A DNA stretch of 64,000 nucleotides from Brevibacillus laterosporus LMG 15441 (GCF_000219535.2 NZ_CP007806.1:357501-421500), one strand, 5' to 3'; positions 8,488-17,375 are shown, counted from the stretch's first letter. Program-made: numbers and translations. Notes: generated by a model from the letters alone, not told the origin.

Positions 8488-9387
8488 ATGGATATAAAGC
8501 TTCTGCAAACGTTCGAAGTAGCGGCATCCTGTGAGAACTTTCATCAGACGGCAGAGACGCTATATATCGCTCAACCTACCGTGACGCAGCATATACGTCA
8601 GTTAGAGAAAGAGTTGGATGTTGCTTTATTTGAACGAGTAGGCAAACGGGTGAGGTTAACAGCAGCCGGAAAGCGCTTCTTGTCGCATGCAAAATTGATT
8701 TTATCTCAATGGCACACCGGTGTTGAAGAGATGGTGACGTGGAAGCAGGGATACAAGGAAATCTTGCGTATCGCAGTCTCTCCGATCATTGCTCGCACCT
8801 CGCTCCCTTCGCTTATTCATCGTTATACCAAAGAACATCCCGAGGTAGATATAACCATTAAAGTAGCGGACTCCATTGATATTGGTCTCTTGGTCCAAAG
8901 TGGACAGGCTCATTTGGGATTATCTCGAATGATTCCTAGCGAAGGCCAACTTTCTGCTTATTTGATGCAGACAGATCCGATCGTATTTGCTGTACCGCAT
9001 TACGGTGGAGACATGGATGCTCCCTTACCTGATTGGGAGCAGGAGTTAATTACCAAGAGGTTGTTAACGCATAATCATCCCGTTTATTGGGAGCCTCTTT
9101 TAACATCGCTTAGACAACGTGGATTTGCTATTCGCACGATGGGGGTGACGCATGTGGATGTGACCAAACGCTTTATCGAAGAAGGGCTGGGGATTTCTTT
9201 CTTACCACGTTCCGCCATTTTACGTGAATTGTTTGAGAATCGCTTTATGGAATTGCCAACCCCAGGCTTGGAACTACCTAAAGTAGCCTCCTATGTTATT
9301 TTACCAAACAATAATTTGATCACATCGGGGCAACGATTCGTTGATATTCTAGCGACATTATATGCTCCTTTACCAAAAGTGACCTAA
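8488..9387 (+). CDS. LysR-family transcriptional regulator
   Basis: About 299 residues. The N-terminal winged helix-turn-helix is clear (LQTFEVAASCENFHQTAETL, then QPTVTQHIRQLEKELDVALFER), followed by a periplasmic-binding-like effector domain (about 90-290). It follows the nitronate monooxygenase gene in the same direction, an unusual order for LysR regulators, which are commonly divergent from their target. GAGGTG six bases before ATG 8488 decides the start over the GTG at 8479. The effector is unknown; CysL/CcpC-like length and layout. Confidence 0.92.
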   Translation: MDIKLLQTFEVAASCENFHQTAETLYIAQPTVTQHIRQLEKELDVALFERVGKRVRLTAAGKRFLSHAKLILSQWHTGVEEMVTWKQGYKEILRIAVSPIIARTSLPSLIHRYTKEHPEVDITIKVADSIDIGLLVQSGQAHLGLSRMIPSEGQLSAYLMQTDPIVFAVPHYGGDMDAPLPDWEQELITKRLLTHNHPVYWEPLLTSLRQRGFAIRTMGVTHVDVTKRFIEEGLGISFLPRSAILRELFENRFMELPTPGLELPKVASYVILPNNNLITSGQRFVDILATLYAPLPKVT

Positions 9388-9404
9388 GCTTTAGGAAAGC
9401 TGGG

Positions 9405-9524
9405 TTAACGATTAAAAATATCAAGAACCATTAGAAGCCCCCACATAGCACCCAGAAAAAGCGTGATACCAATAAAGATGTAGGCAATGTAGCGAAGAGG
9501 AGCTTGTTTTTCTTTTGCTGGCAT
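9405..9524 (-). CDS. Small single-pass membrane protein
   Basis: A 39-residue protein with one membrane segment (about residues 12-34, YIAYIFIGITLFLGAMWGLL) and a basic N-terminus (MPAKEKQAPLRY). AAAGGAAG lies upstream of ATG 9524, which favours this start over an upstream frame to 9644. It is convergent with the LysR gene. Function unknown. Confidence 0.6.
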   Translation of the reverse strand: MPAKEKQAPLRYIAYIFIGITLFLGAMWGLLMVLDIFNR

Positions 9525-9776
9525 ATTGGAATCTTCCTTTCTAATTATTAGGAAAGCGAATTGTAGGGAATAGAAGTAATTCTGATTAGTTTGCCATACA
9601 GGTACAAGCTTCATACAGGCATAATGTTTAGAAAAAAAATCCAAAAAGGTCCCTAATTACTAATGCGTCAATTCGATATAAAATGAAGCGCATATAACCG
9701 TTTGAATGAGCGGACATTAATTACGTTTTGTAATCAATCAATCATTTACTATCTATTTCTACTTTTCAGAATATAT

Positions 9777-9785
9777 TGGTATACT
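9777..9785 (+). promoter_or_regulatory. Extended -10 promoter for citrate synthase
   Basis: TGGTATACT is an extended -10 (TGn-TATACT) 27 bases before the citrate synthase start. The -35 region is weak (TTCTAC with a 17-base spacer), as is common with extended -10 promoters. Confidence 0.55.
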
Positions 9786-9812
9786 GTAATGAAAAGAAAG
9801 GAGTGGAAGTGG

Positions 9813-10913
9813 ATGGAAAAAATGTTGGCGATTGGGCTTGAAGGAATAGTTGTTGCAGAAACTGATTTAAGTCTAGTCGACGGGCAAAACGGATTATTGG
9901 TTTATCGGGGGCATTGGGCTCAAGATCTAGCCATTTCTCATACATTTGAAGAAGTCGCTTACTTGCTATGGTTTGGCGCATTGCCTACAGAAGAACAATT
10001 ATCCGGTTTCCAGACTGCATTAGCTCAGCAAAGGGCTTTACCTAAAGAGGTAAAAGAAGTCATAGATGCGATTCCCCATGATCGAGACATGATGACGGTT
10101 TTACGGACAGCGGTCTCTGCTTTGGGGGGTGCTGAGCAAAGCTGGCCTCCAACTTTAGAGCAATCCATTGCTATTACAGCTAAAATGCCGACTATCATTG
10201 CCTATCGGGAAGCTCGAAAAACTGGCAGGGAACCGCAAGAGCCTCGGATGGAGCTAAGTCACACGGCAAACTACCTGTATATGTTAAAGGGTGTAGTAGC
10301 TAGTAACGCGCATGTCAGAGCATTGGATGCGTATTTAGTATTGACTCAGGAGCATGGGATGAACGCTTCTACTTTTGCTGGACGGGTAGTAACTTCCACT
10401 CAATCGGATATTTATTCTGCACTGACAGCAGCCATAGGCGCTTTGAAAGGTCCCTTACATGGAGCAGCTCCATCTGAAGTTACAGAGATGATTAATGCGA
10501 TTGGCAGTAAAGATCAGGCAGAGGGCTGGATTCGGGCACGGTTAGAGAGCGGTCAACGCTTAATGGGCTTTGGACACCGTGTATATAAAACCATTGATCC
10601 ACGTGCTACAGCACTGCGTGTGGTAGCGGCAGAATTGGCGGAAGATGACCCATGGTTTGATTTAGCTACCCATGTGGAACAAGTAGGAACAAAATTATTG
10701 GCCGAGTATAAGCCAAAACGCAAACTGCATACCAATGTAGAGTTTTTTGCTGCTGCGGTTATGAGAGCAGTTGGTTTGAACGAAGAGTTGTTTACACCTA
10801 CCTTTGCTGTTAGTCGCACAGTAGGCTGGTGTGCACACATTTTAGATCAAGCAGGCCGTAATCGAATTATCCGTCCGGAATCAGAATATACAGGGAATAT
10901 GCCGAAATCGTAA
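9813..10913 (+). CDS. Citrate synthase / methylcitrate synthase family
   Basis: This 366-residue enzyme condenses acetyl-CoA (or propionyl-CoA) with oxaloacetate. Both catalytic-His regions are visible, GPLHGAAPSE and MGFGHRVYKT, as is the C-terminal FAVSRTVGWCAHILDQ. Its length fits the short Gram-positive dimeric type (CitA/CitZ/MmgD). The start at 9813 has AAAGGAG nine bases upstream; the upstream in-frame ATG at 9702 lies before the promoter. No icd or mdh is next to it, so this may be a secondary CitA-like or a methylcitrate synthase rather than the citZ-icd-mdh copy. Confidence 0.88.
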   Translation: MEKMLAIGLEGIVVAETDLSLVDGQNGLLVYRGHWAQDLAISHTFEEVAYLLWFGALPTEEQLSGFQTALAQQRALPKEVKEVIDAIPHDRDMMTVLRTAVSALGGAEQSWPPTLEQSIAITAKMPTIIAYREARKTGREPQEPRMELSHTANYLYMLKGVVASNAHVRALDAYLVLTQEHGMNASTFAGRVVTSTQSDIYSALTAAIGALKGPLHGAAPSEVTEMINAIGSKDQAEGWIRARLESGQRLMGFGHRVYKTIDPRATALRVVAAELAEDDPWFDLATHVEQVGTKLLAEYKPKRKLHTNVEFFAAAVMRAVGLNEELFTPTFAVSRTVGWCAHILDQAGRNRIIRPESEYTGNMPKS

Positions 10914-10999
10914 TCGTTTGTCCTACAAACGGGAGATATGTAATGTTCCTGAGAAAATTCTACATGTAAGTGATACGAATAAGGAATTGATCTAACGAG

Positions 11000-11058
11000 A
11001 AAAAAGCTTTCCAGCAAATAGGGTATTATACCTATTGAGGAGAAAAGCTTTTTTCTTT
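11000..11058 (+). terminator. Terminator with nested hairpin after citrate synthase
   Basis: Outer stem AAAAAGCTTT / AAAAGCTTTTT with an inner stem AATAGG / CCTATT and a long T-rich tail. The near-symmetry may let it work in both directions. Confidence 0.8.
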
Positions 11059-11355
11059 TTTATTTCCTTCTGATTGGATAAGGCAAATGATAAGTAGATG
11101 AAATGTAGCAAAAATGTAAAAGATACCAGAAGTGCAATTTGAATTTATTTTCTAGTCTATTAAGTAAACAAGCGCTGATAAAATAAGCTAAGGCATAATG
11201 TAGTGCTTTTCCATGTGGTATTCATTATGATAGGGAGTTACGAATAATATCTACTTGGCTATGGGGGATCTGTAAGTCTTCTGTCACAAAAATATCTATT
11301 TTTATCTAGATATAATTGTTATAATTTACCTAAAAATTAAAATAATGGAGTTTTT
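11059..11355. other. Promoter region of the second two-component operon
   Basis: No gene is seen in these roughly 300 bases. AT-rich sequence ends with a good -10 (TATAAT at about 11318-11323) some 32 bases before the kinase ATG; no convincing -35 is placed 17 bases upstream, so an activator may be needed. The ribosome-binding site is only ATGGAG. Confidence 0.45.
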
Positions 11356-12936
11356 ATGGGCGTTAATCTACTGTTTAAAAATGTGGAGTGGATCATTGTA
11401 TTGTTTCGTTGGGTTCTGCTCATTATGTTATATGCTACCACAGATACGACAGATATTTACTTATCTATCCCGGTGTATGTATTGCTCGTGCTACAAACGG
11501 TACTAAGTATAGTAACACTGTACCGCATCATACTTGTCAGGCAGGTGTTAGTAACAGCTGAGTTTTTCTTTCTTTTATATTGGGAAGTCTTTCAGCAAAT
11601 GTGGGGAATTTCTGATTTGTGGTTTACTTATACGTCTTTAGTACTATTGAGCTTGCGCTTATCTTTACGTTATATGCTAGGTATCCTTTTTCTAGGCTTT
11701 GGAAGCGCCATTCTCTTTGTACTCTGTGGGGGACTACCTAGCACCGATATTTCTCATTTACGTGCAGAGGGACTTTTAGGTACGCATTTCGTTACTACTA
11801 CGATTTTGTGTGGATTCATTCACATTGTTCGTAAAAAATGTAAAGCTTACTTTAAGCACTGGTTGGCGTTTATGTCCTATATTAAGCTGCTACGTAAAAA
11901 TAAAGAGTCCACTGACTTATGCCGTGTAGGCGAACGTTTTTTACAGCGGCTCTTTCCTAAGAAAAGAGTGTTTGTTTTCTGGTTTAATCAAGTAAGAGGA
12001 CAAAGGGACTGGCAAAGAGAGTTTTATCAGCTTGCCTTATTGGAAAGCAATTGGCAGGAATTAAAACAGCATAAAACGATTGCGGTACGTAACTTCACGG
12101 GCCAGCCAGAGGATGTGCTGTATTTTCCATTAGGTCAAAAAAGAAAACAACAAGGGGCTATTCTAATTATTGGACAGAGTGCAGAATTTTTGTCTATGGT
12201 TAATCTGCTTTTTTTACATAGCTTTGCAATCGTGACATCCAGCCATTTACACCATATTAAGGAAACCGAAGAATTGGTATTCCGTACGGACGCAGAGACT
12301 CGCAGGCAAATGGCGGAGGATATGCACGATAGCTTAGCGCAACAATTATTTTTTCTATCTGCCCAGCTATATTATGTAAAACAAATGCTTTCTCCTGTGA
12401 TGAATCAGGAAATGTCGGTCACCATTGATCGGATGGAAGAACAGATGAAGGAATGTCATCTAAAAGTACGCGGGTACATCCAGCATTTACGATTTAATCG
12501 AGAAGCGGAGCCTCTCTTAGATGCAATTCGTGACATGAGCGAACGTATCTTAAAAGGTACAGGGGTCAAGCTCGATTATGTGACAAAAGGAATTGTGCTG
12601 GAGGAGAGCTTAGCGGTAGAAGAAGCGATTTATCGTGTAGTAGAAGAAGCGTTGTACAACATGCTAAAACATTCTAAAGCAGATCAAGTGGAAATATATT
12701 TAGAAGCCACCTCTGTACAATGGACGCTACAGATAAAGGACAATGGAATTGGGTTTTCTACGGATAGCGTAAAAGCTTCAAACGGATCATTTGGAATCTC
12801 TAATATGCGAGAACGTATGAAACGCGTAGGTGGTACGATTACAATTCGGTCCGCGGAGCTACAAGGTACGGAAATCACGGCGTTTATCCCTAGAGGAGGA
12901 ATTAGTATTGGAGAAAATAAAGGTGCTTCTTGCTGA
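11356..12936 (+). CDS. Sensor histidine kinase, NarL/ComP-like family
   Basis: This 526-residue kinase has about six N-terminal membrane segments (residues 10-150), a cytoplasmic GAF-like region (about 185-290, VFVFWFNQVRG...YFPLGQKRKQQGAILIIG), then HisKA_3 with the phospho-acceptor His at about residue 324 (MAEDMHDSLAQQ) and a HATPase domain (N-box YNMLKHSKADQ, G-box DNGIGFS). The membrane layout resembles peptide- or lipid-sensing kinases such as ComP. Its end overlaps the response-regulator start. What it senses is not shown by the sequence. Confidence 0.9.
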   Translation: MGVNLLFKNVEWIIVLFRWVLLIMLYATTDTTDIYLSIPVYVLLVLQTVLSIVTLYRIILVRQVLVTAEFFFLLYWEVFQQMWGISDLWFTYTSLVLLSLRLSLRYMLGILFLGFGSAILFVLCGGLPSTDISHLRAEGLLGTHFVTTTILCGFIHIVRKKCKAYFKHWLAFMSYIKLLRKNKESTDLCRVGERFLQRLFPKKRVFVFWFNQVRGQRDWQREFYQLALLESNWQELKQHKTIAVRNFTGQPEDVLYFPLGQKRKQQGAILIIGQSAEFLSMVNLLFLHSFAIVTSSHLHHIKETEELVFRTDAETRRQMAEDMHDSLAQQLFFLSAQLYYVKQMLSPVMNQEMSVTIDRMEEQMKECHLKVRGYIQHLRFNREAEPLLDAIRDMSERILKGTGVKLDYVTKGIVLEESLAVEEAIYRVVEEALYNMLKHSKADQVEIYLEATSVQWTLQIKDNGIGFSTDSVKASNGSFGISNMRERMKRVGGTITIRSAELQGTEITAFIPRGGISIGENKGASC

Positions 12937-13531
12937 CGATCATAGGATTGTTCGCGAAGGAGTCAAGATGATTCTACAGATGGCAGGTAAATTCGAACTA
13001 ATAGGGGAAGCGGCTGATGGAGATGAATTGTACGGTAAAGCATTGGAGGTAAAACCGGACTTGATAATTTCAGACCTTAAAATGCCGGGGCAAAACGTGA
13101 TCAGAAGTGGGAAGCTTTTGAAAGAACAGCTTCCAGCTATTAAGATTTTAATTTTGACCGCCTTCGATGATAGTGAGGATATCTTTCAAGCTCTTGATGG
13201 CGGAATTGATGGTTATATCATGAAAGATACGATGCCTGAACAGATTTTGCATACCATCGACATGATTTTGATGGGGTATTCCTGCTTTCAGCCTAAATTA
13301 GAACGGAAAAAGTCTACACAAACGACACAGCTTCAATTAACAGAACGGGAAAGGGAGATATTTGAGCTTATTGTTGATAATTTGAGTAATCATGAGATCG
13401 CTGAGAAACTATACATATCCGAGGCGACTGTAAAAACTCATGTAAGCAGTATCCTACGAAAAATGGGACAACCAAATCGGTCTCAGGCGGTGTTGTACGC
13501 ATTAAAGCAGGGACTAGTCAAAATGAAATAA
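12908..13531 (+). CDS. Response regulator, NarL/LuxR family
   Basis: About 207 residues: receiver domain with DD at residues 10-11, phospho-acceptor Asp at residue 56 (LIISDLKMPG), Lys in YIMKD, and a C-terminal LuxR-type HTH (TEREREIFELIVDNLSNHEIAEKL). A TTG start at 12908 is preferred because AGGAGGA lies seven bases before it, inside the kinase gene; the reading frame upstream (from 12830) is a shadow of the kinase. Overlap means translational coupling with the kinase. Confidence 0.92.
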   Translation: MEKIKVLLADDHRIVREGVKMILQMAGKFELIGEAADGDELYGKALEVKPDLIISDLKMPGQNVIRSGKLLKEQLPAIKILILTAFDDSEDIFQALDGGIDGYIMKDTMPEQILHTIDMILMGYSCFQPKLERKKSTQTTQLQLTEREREIFELIVDNLSNHEIAEKLYISEATVKTHVSSILRKMGQPNRSQAVLYALKQGLVKMK

Positions 13532-13576
13532 AAAGTTGGTTGGATAAAGGTAGGAATAGGAGAGGAGTTTCACAAA

Positions 13577-14761
13577 ATGAAGTTTGAACAAGAGAAGCTG
13601 GCTAAACAGATGATGCGATATGCGGTTTATCTAGCTTCGTTGTTTTTAACCTTCACCCTATTGGCACATAGTTTTGAGCAGAAGGATATCTGGATTCCCT
13701 CTTTTCTTAGCTGGTTATTTTACCTCTGTGTATGCTGGGGTGTTTATCTTTTGTATTGCATATATGAACAGTCTTATACGTATTCAGACTGGATGGTTTC
13801 GTTTTGTATATTATTTTTATTTTTGTTTGTATTGCTCACTCCGCCTCTTTCCACTATTAAAATGGGTTGCTTAGTTCTGGCCTACCCTTTATTACTCAGC
13901 ATGACGAGACAAAGAAAGGTCATGCATACGGGAAGTATCGTCTATAGTGTAGTCGTAATCATTTCCCTTTCCTGGCAAGCCTATATGGGTCGAATAGAAA
14001 ATGCGGTTCCTACCATTTTATCCGTAATCGTATTTGCGATTGTTGGGTATGTCCTTTCTCTATTGTGGATGCGTTTATTTGCCTTGCAGGAGAATAGAAT
14101 GAGAGAGGAGCAGGAGCGCCAGCATTTAGCAACTTTATATCGGATGCTATACGCTTTTGTGCCGACAGTAGAGCGGAAATCTCAAACCTCCAGCAGACAA
14201 ATTGAGCAGATGCGTTACCTGTTGAAAAAAACGATTTCTCTGCTGAAGAAGCCTGTTGATGTACAGGACTGGGAGTTACAGTGCCTGTCGCTCATACACT
14301 TTGTCAGTAAAATAAAATGGCCTGACTATTTATTTGAGAAGAAAGAAAAGCTGACCGCGTATGAGTATGAAATGGTACAGAAGCATTGCTTGATAGCCAA
14401 GGAGCTACTTGACGGTCTACCACAGTATCAACAAATCATCGAAACGATGCGCTATCATCACGAGAGGTATGATGGCAGCGGTTATCCCAAGCAATGGAAG
14501 GGTGACGATATTCCTTTCCTTTCTCAGGTTGTTGGGGCTGTTGAAACGTATTTGGCTATGATAGAACCAAGACCTTACCGAAATGCCTTTAGTCCGGAAG
14601 AAGCGCTTAAAGAGCTACAATTATTAAAAGATCAATCGTTTCGGGCTGATATCATTGATGCATTACGACAAGCAGTAGAAGGTCAAGAGCTAGATGGAGC
14701 AGCTCATGGGTATTATTCCTCTATTTTTTCAAGCCATACGAATGTAGAAACCGATATGTAA
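13577..14761 (+). CDS. Membrane protein with degenerate HD-GYP domain
   Basis: 394 residues: about six membrane segments (residues 12-175), a short coiled coil, then a C-terminal domain that aligns with HD-GYP c-di-GMP phosphodiesterases. HHERYDGSGYP is intact and the downstream PRPYRNAFSPEEAL matches the family, but the metal-binding HD is changed (LHDIGKI is usual; here IHFVSKI), and the second conserved Asp of VADVYDA is replaced (AVETYLA). It is therefore probably catalytically dead and may serve as a c-di-GMP receptor or signalling scaffold; that is inference. It follows the two-component pair by 45 bases, with GGAGAGGAG before the start, and probably belongs to the same operon. Confidence 0.75.
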   Translation: MKFEQEKLAKQMMRYAVYLASLFLTFTLLAHSFEQKDIWIPSFLSWLFYLCVCWGVYLLYCIYEQSYTYSDWMVSFCILFLFLFVLLTPPLSTIKMGCLVLAYPLLLSMTRQRKVMHTGSIVYSVVVIISLSWQAYMGRIENAVPTILSVIVFAIVGYVLSLLWMRLFALQENRMREEQERQHLATLYRMLYAFVPTVERKSQTSSRQIEQMRYLLKKTISLLKKPVDVQDWELQCLSLIHFVSKIKWPDYLFEKKEKLTAYEYEMVQKHCLIAKELLDGLPQYQQIIETMRYHHERYDGSGYPKQWKGDDIPFLSQVVGAVETYLAMIEPRPYRNAFSPEEALKELQLLKDQSFRADIIDALRQAVEGQELDGAAHGYYSSIFSSHTNVETDM

Positions 14762-14765
14762 ACAA

Positions 14766-14797
14766 CCCCGGGACCTTGTAGCCCGGTCTTTTTTTGT
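14766..14797 (+). terminator. Terminator after the HD-GYP-like gene
   Basis: CCGGG / CCCGG stem followed by TCTTTTTTT. It separates the signalling genes from the secreted-protein operon downstream. Confidence 0.85.
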
Positions 14798-15052
14798 TTT
14801 GTAAACAGGTGAAAAAATTCACATAGTATGAGCTTTTCCTCATCCGCAAGGTGTAGACAAAGATCATACTGATTATCTGCTTAAAGTACCTCTCACAGTG
14901 GAAGAAAAGATTCTGGGCTTTTCTTACAATAAGAGCAAGAAAAGTAAAGCGAGGAAGGCTGACGCTTTGAACGAGGGGATTTTTGTTTAGCCTGAATGCC
15001 GATCCTCCTGATCCCTTTTTGTCTCTATATTTTGAATGGAGGAAGTACCGTC
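14798..15052. promoter_or_regulatory. Upstream region of the secreted-protein operon
   Basis: This holds two inverted repeats: AGTATGA / TCATACT (about 14826-14870) and CTTTTCTT / AAGAAAAG (about 14918-14944). A micro-ORF TTG AAC GAG GGG ATT TTT GTT TAG near 14967 follows GAGGAAGG and could be a leader peptide, though this is weak. No promoter is assigned with confidence. Confidence 0.35.
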
Positions 15053-15526
15053 ATGTTAAAAGGAAAAGGAATCAAGATTATATCCATCCTCTTTGTATTG
15101 GCCTCCTCCGTAGCTGTGAGTTTAAGCTTTGCCGGGATTGATGTAAAAAATCAGTTAAGCATCTGGTACCACCAGAAGATGATGGAATCGGGTGACACTA
15201 TTGAAGCAACTACTGACTCTTATAAAAAGAATAGTGACAACAAAGTAAAGAAAGAAGCTAGTGTCACAACTGATAAAACCCTTTTCTTGCTAGATCAAGA
15301 AATGATTCAGATATCCAAAACAGGAGAAAAAGCAATTGATGAGTACGTAGATCGTCAGAAAACACGGCTGAATCATAAGCAAAACATATTAGAGCAGCAG
15401 GAATTGCCCAAGGACTTCAGACAATTTGTCCAAAAATCCAATGAAAACATCAATGAAGAACTAAATAAAGAAACAATTGAATTCCTTCATAAATTTACTT
15501 CAAAACAACAGGTGTTTGACAAATAG
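15053..15526 (+). CDS. Secreted protein A of the DV-WY family (unknown function)
   Basis: 157 residues. A signal peptide (basic MLKGKGIK, then a hydrophobic core) ends in SFA at about residue 27. The predicted mature chain begins GIDVKNQLSIWY, the motif shared with the next two genes. The rest is polar, rich in Lys, Glu and Asn, and predicted helical. ATG 15053 has GGAGGAAG nine bases upstream, which decides the start over a frame from 14996. First gene of a three-plus-one operon with two further secreted proteins and a signal peptidase. I do not recognise a database family. Confidence 0.75.
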   Translation: MLKGKGIKIISILFVLASSVAVSLSFAGIDVKNQLSIWYHQKMMESGDTIEATTDSYKKNSDNKVKKEASVTTDKTLFLLDQEMIQISKTGEKAIDEYVDRQKTRLNHKQNILEQQELPKDFRQFVQKSNENINEELNKETIEFLHKFTSKQQVFDK

Positions 15527-15579
15527 AAGGGCATTGTTTCCGTACATTCCCTTTAAAAAAAAGACAGGAGATGAAGAGG

Positions 15580-16350
15580 TTGAAAAAAGTAAAAAGTAAA
15601 ATCGTGATTAGTGTGTTGGCAGTTGGTCTGATTGGTAGCTTAGGTACTGCATTTGCGGCGGTTGATGTAGGCGGGCAGCTAAAAAATTGGTATGATAAAC
15701 AATTTGCTGCTTCATCGGCGTCTATTACGGCTGAAGCGCTTAAGTATGGAACGGAAAAAAAGGCAGCTACTGAAGCTGAACTTAATAAAATAAAGAATCA
15801 GGTTGCTGATCGTGTGAAGCAAGCAGGTAGTGAAGAAGCAAATCGTGCTGTTGCAGCAGTAACGGCAGCTAAAAACGATTATTTGAATGCTTTGAGAGGC
15901 AAAACGAATGAAATCAAGGGCAATATGCAGAACCAATACAACCAGAAGGTAGAAGGATTAAAGCAGGAAATTACTAAAGCAGCCAATCAAACAAAAGTCA
16001 ATTCGATAGTCGATCTTACGAATAAAGTGAACCAAGCTGGAGAACTAGGAAGACAAGAAGTAAAAACGAATGTTACCAGTGCGCAAGACAAAGCAAAACA
16101 AGAGCTAACTAGTGCGATTAACGATGCTAAAAAGACAATTAATGGTTTGATTCGTGAGAAAGAAGCTAGCTCTAAAGAGGAAACAAAACGCTTTATCGAC
16201 GAAAAAGTCGCTGAAATCCAAAAAGTAGTTGACGAATCAGCTAAATTATTGGAGAAACAAGCGAAGGATTCGATCAAAGATACAGGTGCTAAGGCTGAAA
16301 AGGATGCAAAGAATAGCTTAGATCAACTAGTAGCAGATCAATTTAAATAA
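15580..16350 (+). CDS. Secreted coiled-coil protein B of the DV-WY family
   Basis: About 256 residues. The signal peptide ends AFA (residue 26), so the mature chain starts AVDVGGQLKNWY, matching proteins A and C at the same place. The remaining 210 residues are almost free of Pro, Cys and Trp, rich in Ala, Lys, Glu and Gln, and read as long amphipathic helices of apolipoprotein or coiled-coil type. A TTG start at 15580, nine bases after AGGAG, is preferred to the ATG at 15571, which sits one base after it. Likely a fibrous or surface-associated structural protein; function unknown. Confidence 0.75.
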   Translation: MKKVKSKIVISVLAVGLIGSLGTAFAAVDVGGQLKNWYDKQFAASSASITAEALKYGTEKKAATEAELNKIKNQVADRVKQAGSEEANRAVAAVTAAKNDYLNALRGKTNEIKGNMQNQYNQKVEGLKQEITKAANQTKVNSIVDLTNKVNQAGELGRQEVKTNVTSAQDKAKQELTSAINDAKKTINGLIREKEASSKEETKRFIDEKVAEIQKVVDESAKLLEKQAKDSIKDTGAKAEKDAKNSLDQLVADQFK

Positions 16351-16364
16351 AGATTATTATCATA

Positions 16365-16398
16365 CATTGTCAGAGCTTCTGTGTGAGCTCTGACAATG
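16365..16398 (+). promoter_or_regulatory. Perfect intra-operon hairpin, no T-run
   Basis: CATTGTCAGAGCT pairs perfectly with AGCTCTGACAATG (13 pairs, 8-base loop) between genes B and C. No T-run follows, so it is better read as an mRNA processing or stabilising hairpin that could set the ratio of upstream to downstream products. Confidence 0.7.
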
Positions 16399-16418
16399 CC
16401 CATTAAGGGGGGAAAGAT

Positions 16419-17375
16419 GTGTTAAGTAGATCAAAAAAAGAGAAGCAACGGCGTAATAAAGAACGAAAACGAATTTTCCTTGGATTTGTTTCTTTAAGCA
16501 TGTGTTTTGGTCTAACGATGGGTGTTGCCTATGCTGATGTGGATGTTACGCAATTATTACAAGGGTGGTATGCACAAAGTACCGAGGTAGCCAAGCAATC
16601 GGTAACGGACGCTCTAAAAACGGAGACACAATTACAAAAGGAGCGCTTAAAGGCAGAAATCCAAAGGAAACTTCTAGAATCGGCTGAAGATTTAAAGCAA
16701 TTCACTGTGGAAGAGAAAGCGAAACGTCTTACATCTTTAGCAGATTATGCAGGTGACCTCATCGATAACTTAGATATCTCAAATGAAAAGGATAGACGGC
16801 AAGTAGAAAGAAAAATGGATGCTATTTTAAGTAGTGCGCAGCAGGCAATGAGGGACTTGGCTGACAGCTATGAGGCCCCTTCCTTGGAGTTTGTTCCAAC
16901 AAAACCGACTCCATCGCAACCGCCTGTACAGGGAGGAGCGCCGGTTCCAACGCCAGAAGTGCCGCCAGCACCAAATCCGAGCAAGCCACAACAGCCGCAA
17001 CCAGAGCCAAACCCGGGTGAGCCGCAACAGCCGGCGCCAAAGCCAAAACCGAGTGAGCCGCAACAACCGGAGCCAGCTCCAAAACCAAGCGAGCCGCAAC
17101 AACCGGAGCCAGCACCAAAACCAAGCGAGCCGCAACAGCCGGAGCCAGCACCAAAACCGAGTGAGCCGCAACAACCGGAGCCAGCTCCAAAACCAAGCGA
17201 GCCACAACAACCGGAGCCAGCACCTGAACAGCATCAGGAAATGCCCCAAGTATCTGTAACAGACGAGAAGCCAATCTCATCTGTAGAGGGGCCTGATCCA
17301 ATAGAGAGCCAGGAACGCCCAGCAGATATTCCAGACCCAGCAAACACAGAAAAGGAATCACTCCCGACACCATGA
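16419..17375 (+). CDS. Secreted proline-repeat protein C of the DV-WY family
   Basis: 318 residues. A long basic N-region (KKEKQRRNKERKR) precedes the signal peptide, which ends AYA at residue 39; the mature chain starts DVDVTQLLQGWY. A helical region (about 50-150) resembles the start of protein B. Then come about 110 residues of Pro-rich sequence including five exact 12-residue units KPSEPQQPEPAP, and an acidic Pro/Ser tail. Pro-rich stretches of this kind span or bind the cell wall in Gram-positive surface proteins; no LPxTG or other sorting signal is present. GTG start with GGGGGG upstream. A predicted extracellular or wall-associated protein of unknown role. Confidence 0.75.
   Translation: MLSRSKKEKQRRNKERKRIFLGFVSLSMCFGLTMGVAYADVDVTQLLQGWYAQSTEVAKQSVTDALKTETQLQKERLKAEIQRKLLESAEDLKQFTVEEKAKRLTSLADYAGDLIDNLDISNEKDRRQVERKMDAILSSAQQAMRDLADSYEAPSLEFVPTKPTPSQPPVQGGAPVPTPEVPPAPNPSKPQQPQPEPNPGEPQQPAPKPKPSEPQQPEPAPKPSEPQQPEPAPKPSEPQQPEPAPKPSEPQQPEPAPKPSEPQQPEPAPEQHQEMPQVSVTDEKPISSVEGPDPIESQERPADIPDPANTEKESLPTP
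17046..17225 (+). repeat. 36-bp tandem repeat, five copies (Pro-rich)
   Basis: Five in-frame 36-base units encode KPSEPQQPEPAP. Copies differ only at third codon positions (for example CCG AGT or CCA AGC), so selection acts on the protein. Less regular PQQP-type units precede it from about 16980. It is not a CRISPR array, because there are no spacers. Confidence 0.93.

Noticed and set aside
9387-9404. Terminator between the LysR gene and the small minus-strand gene
   Set aside because: AAGCTTT-AGG-AAAGCT can form a stem but has no T-run in either direction.
17046-17225. 36-bp tandem repeat as a possible CRISPR array
   Set aside because: The units are contiguous with no spacers and stay in frame in a secreted protein gene.
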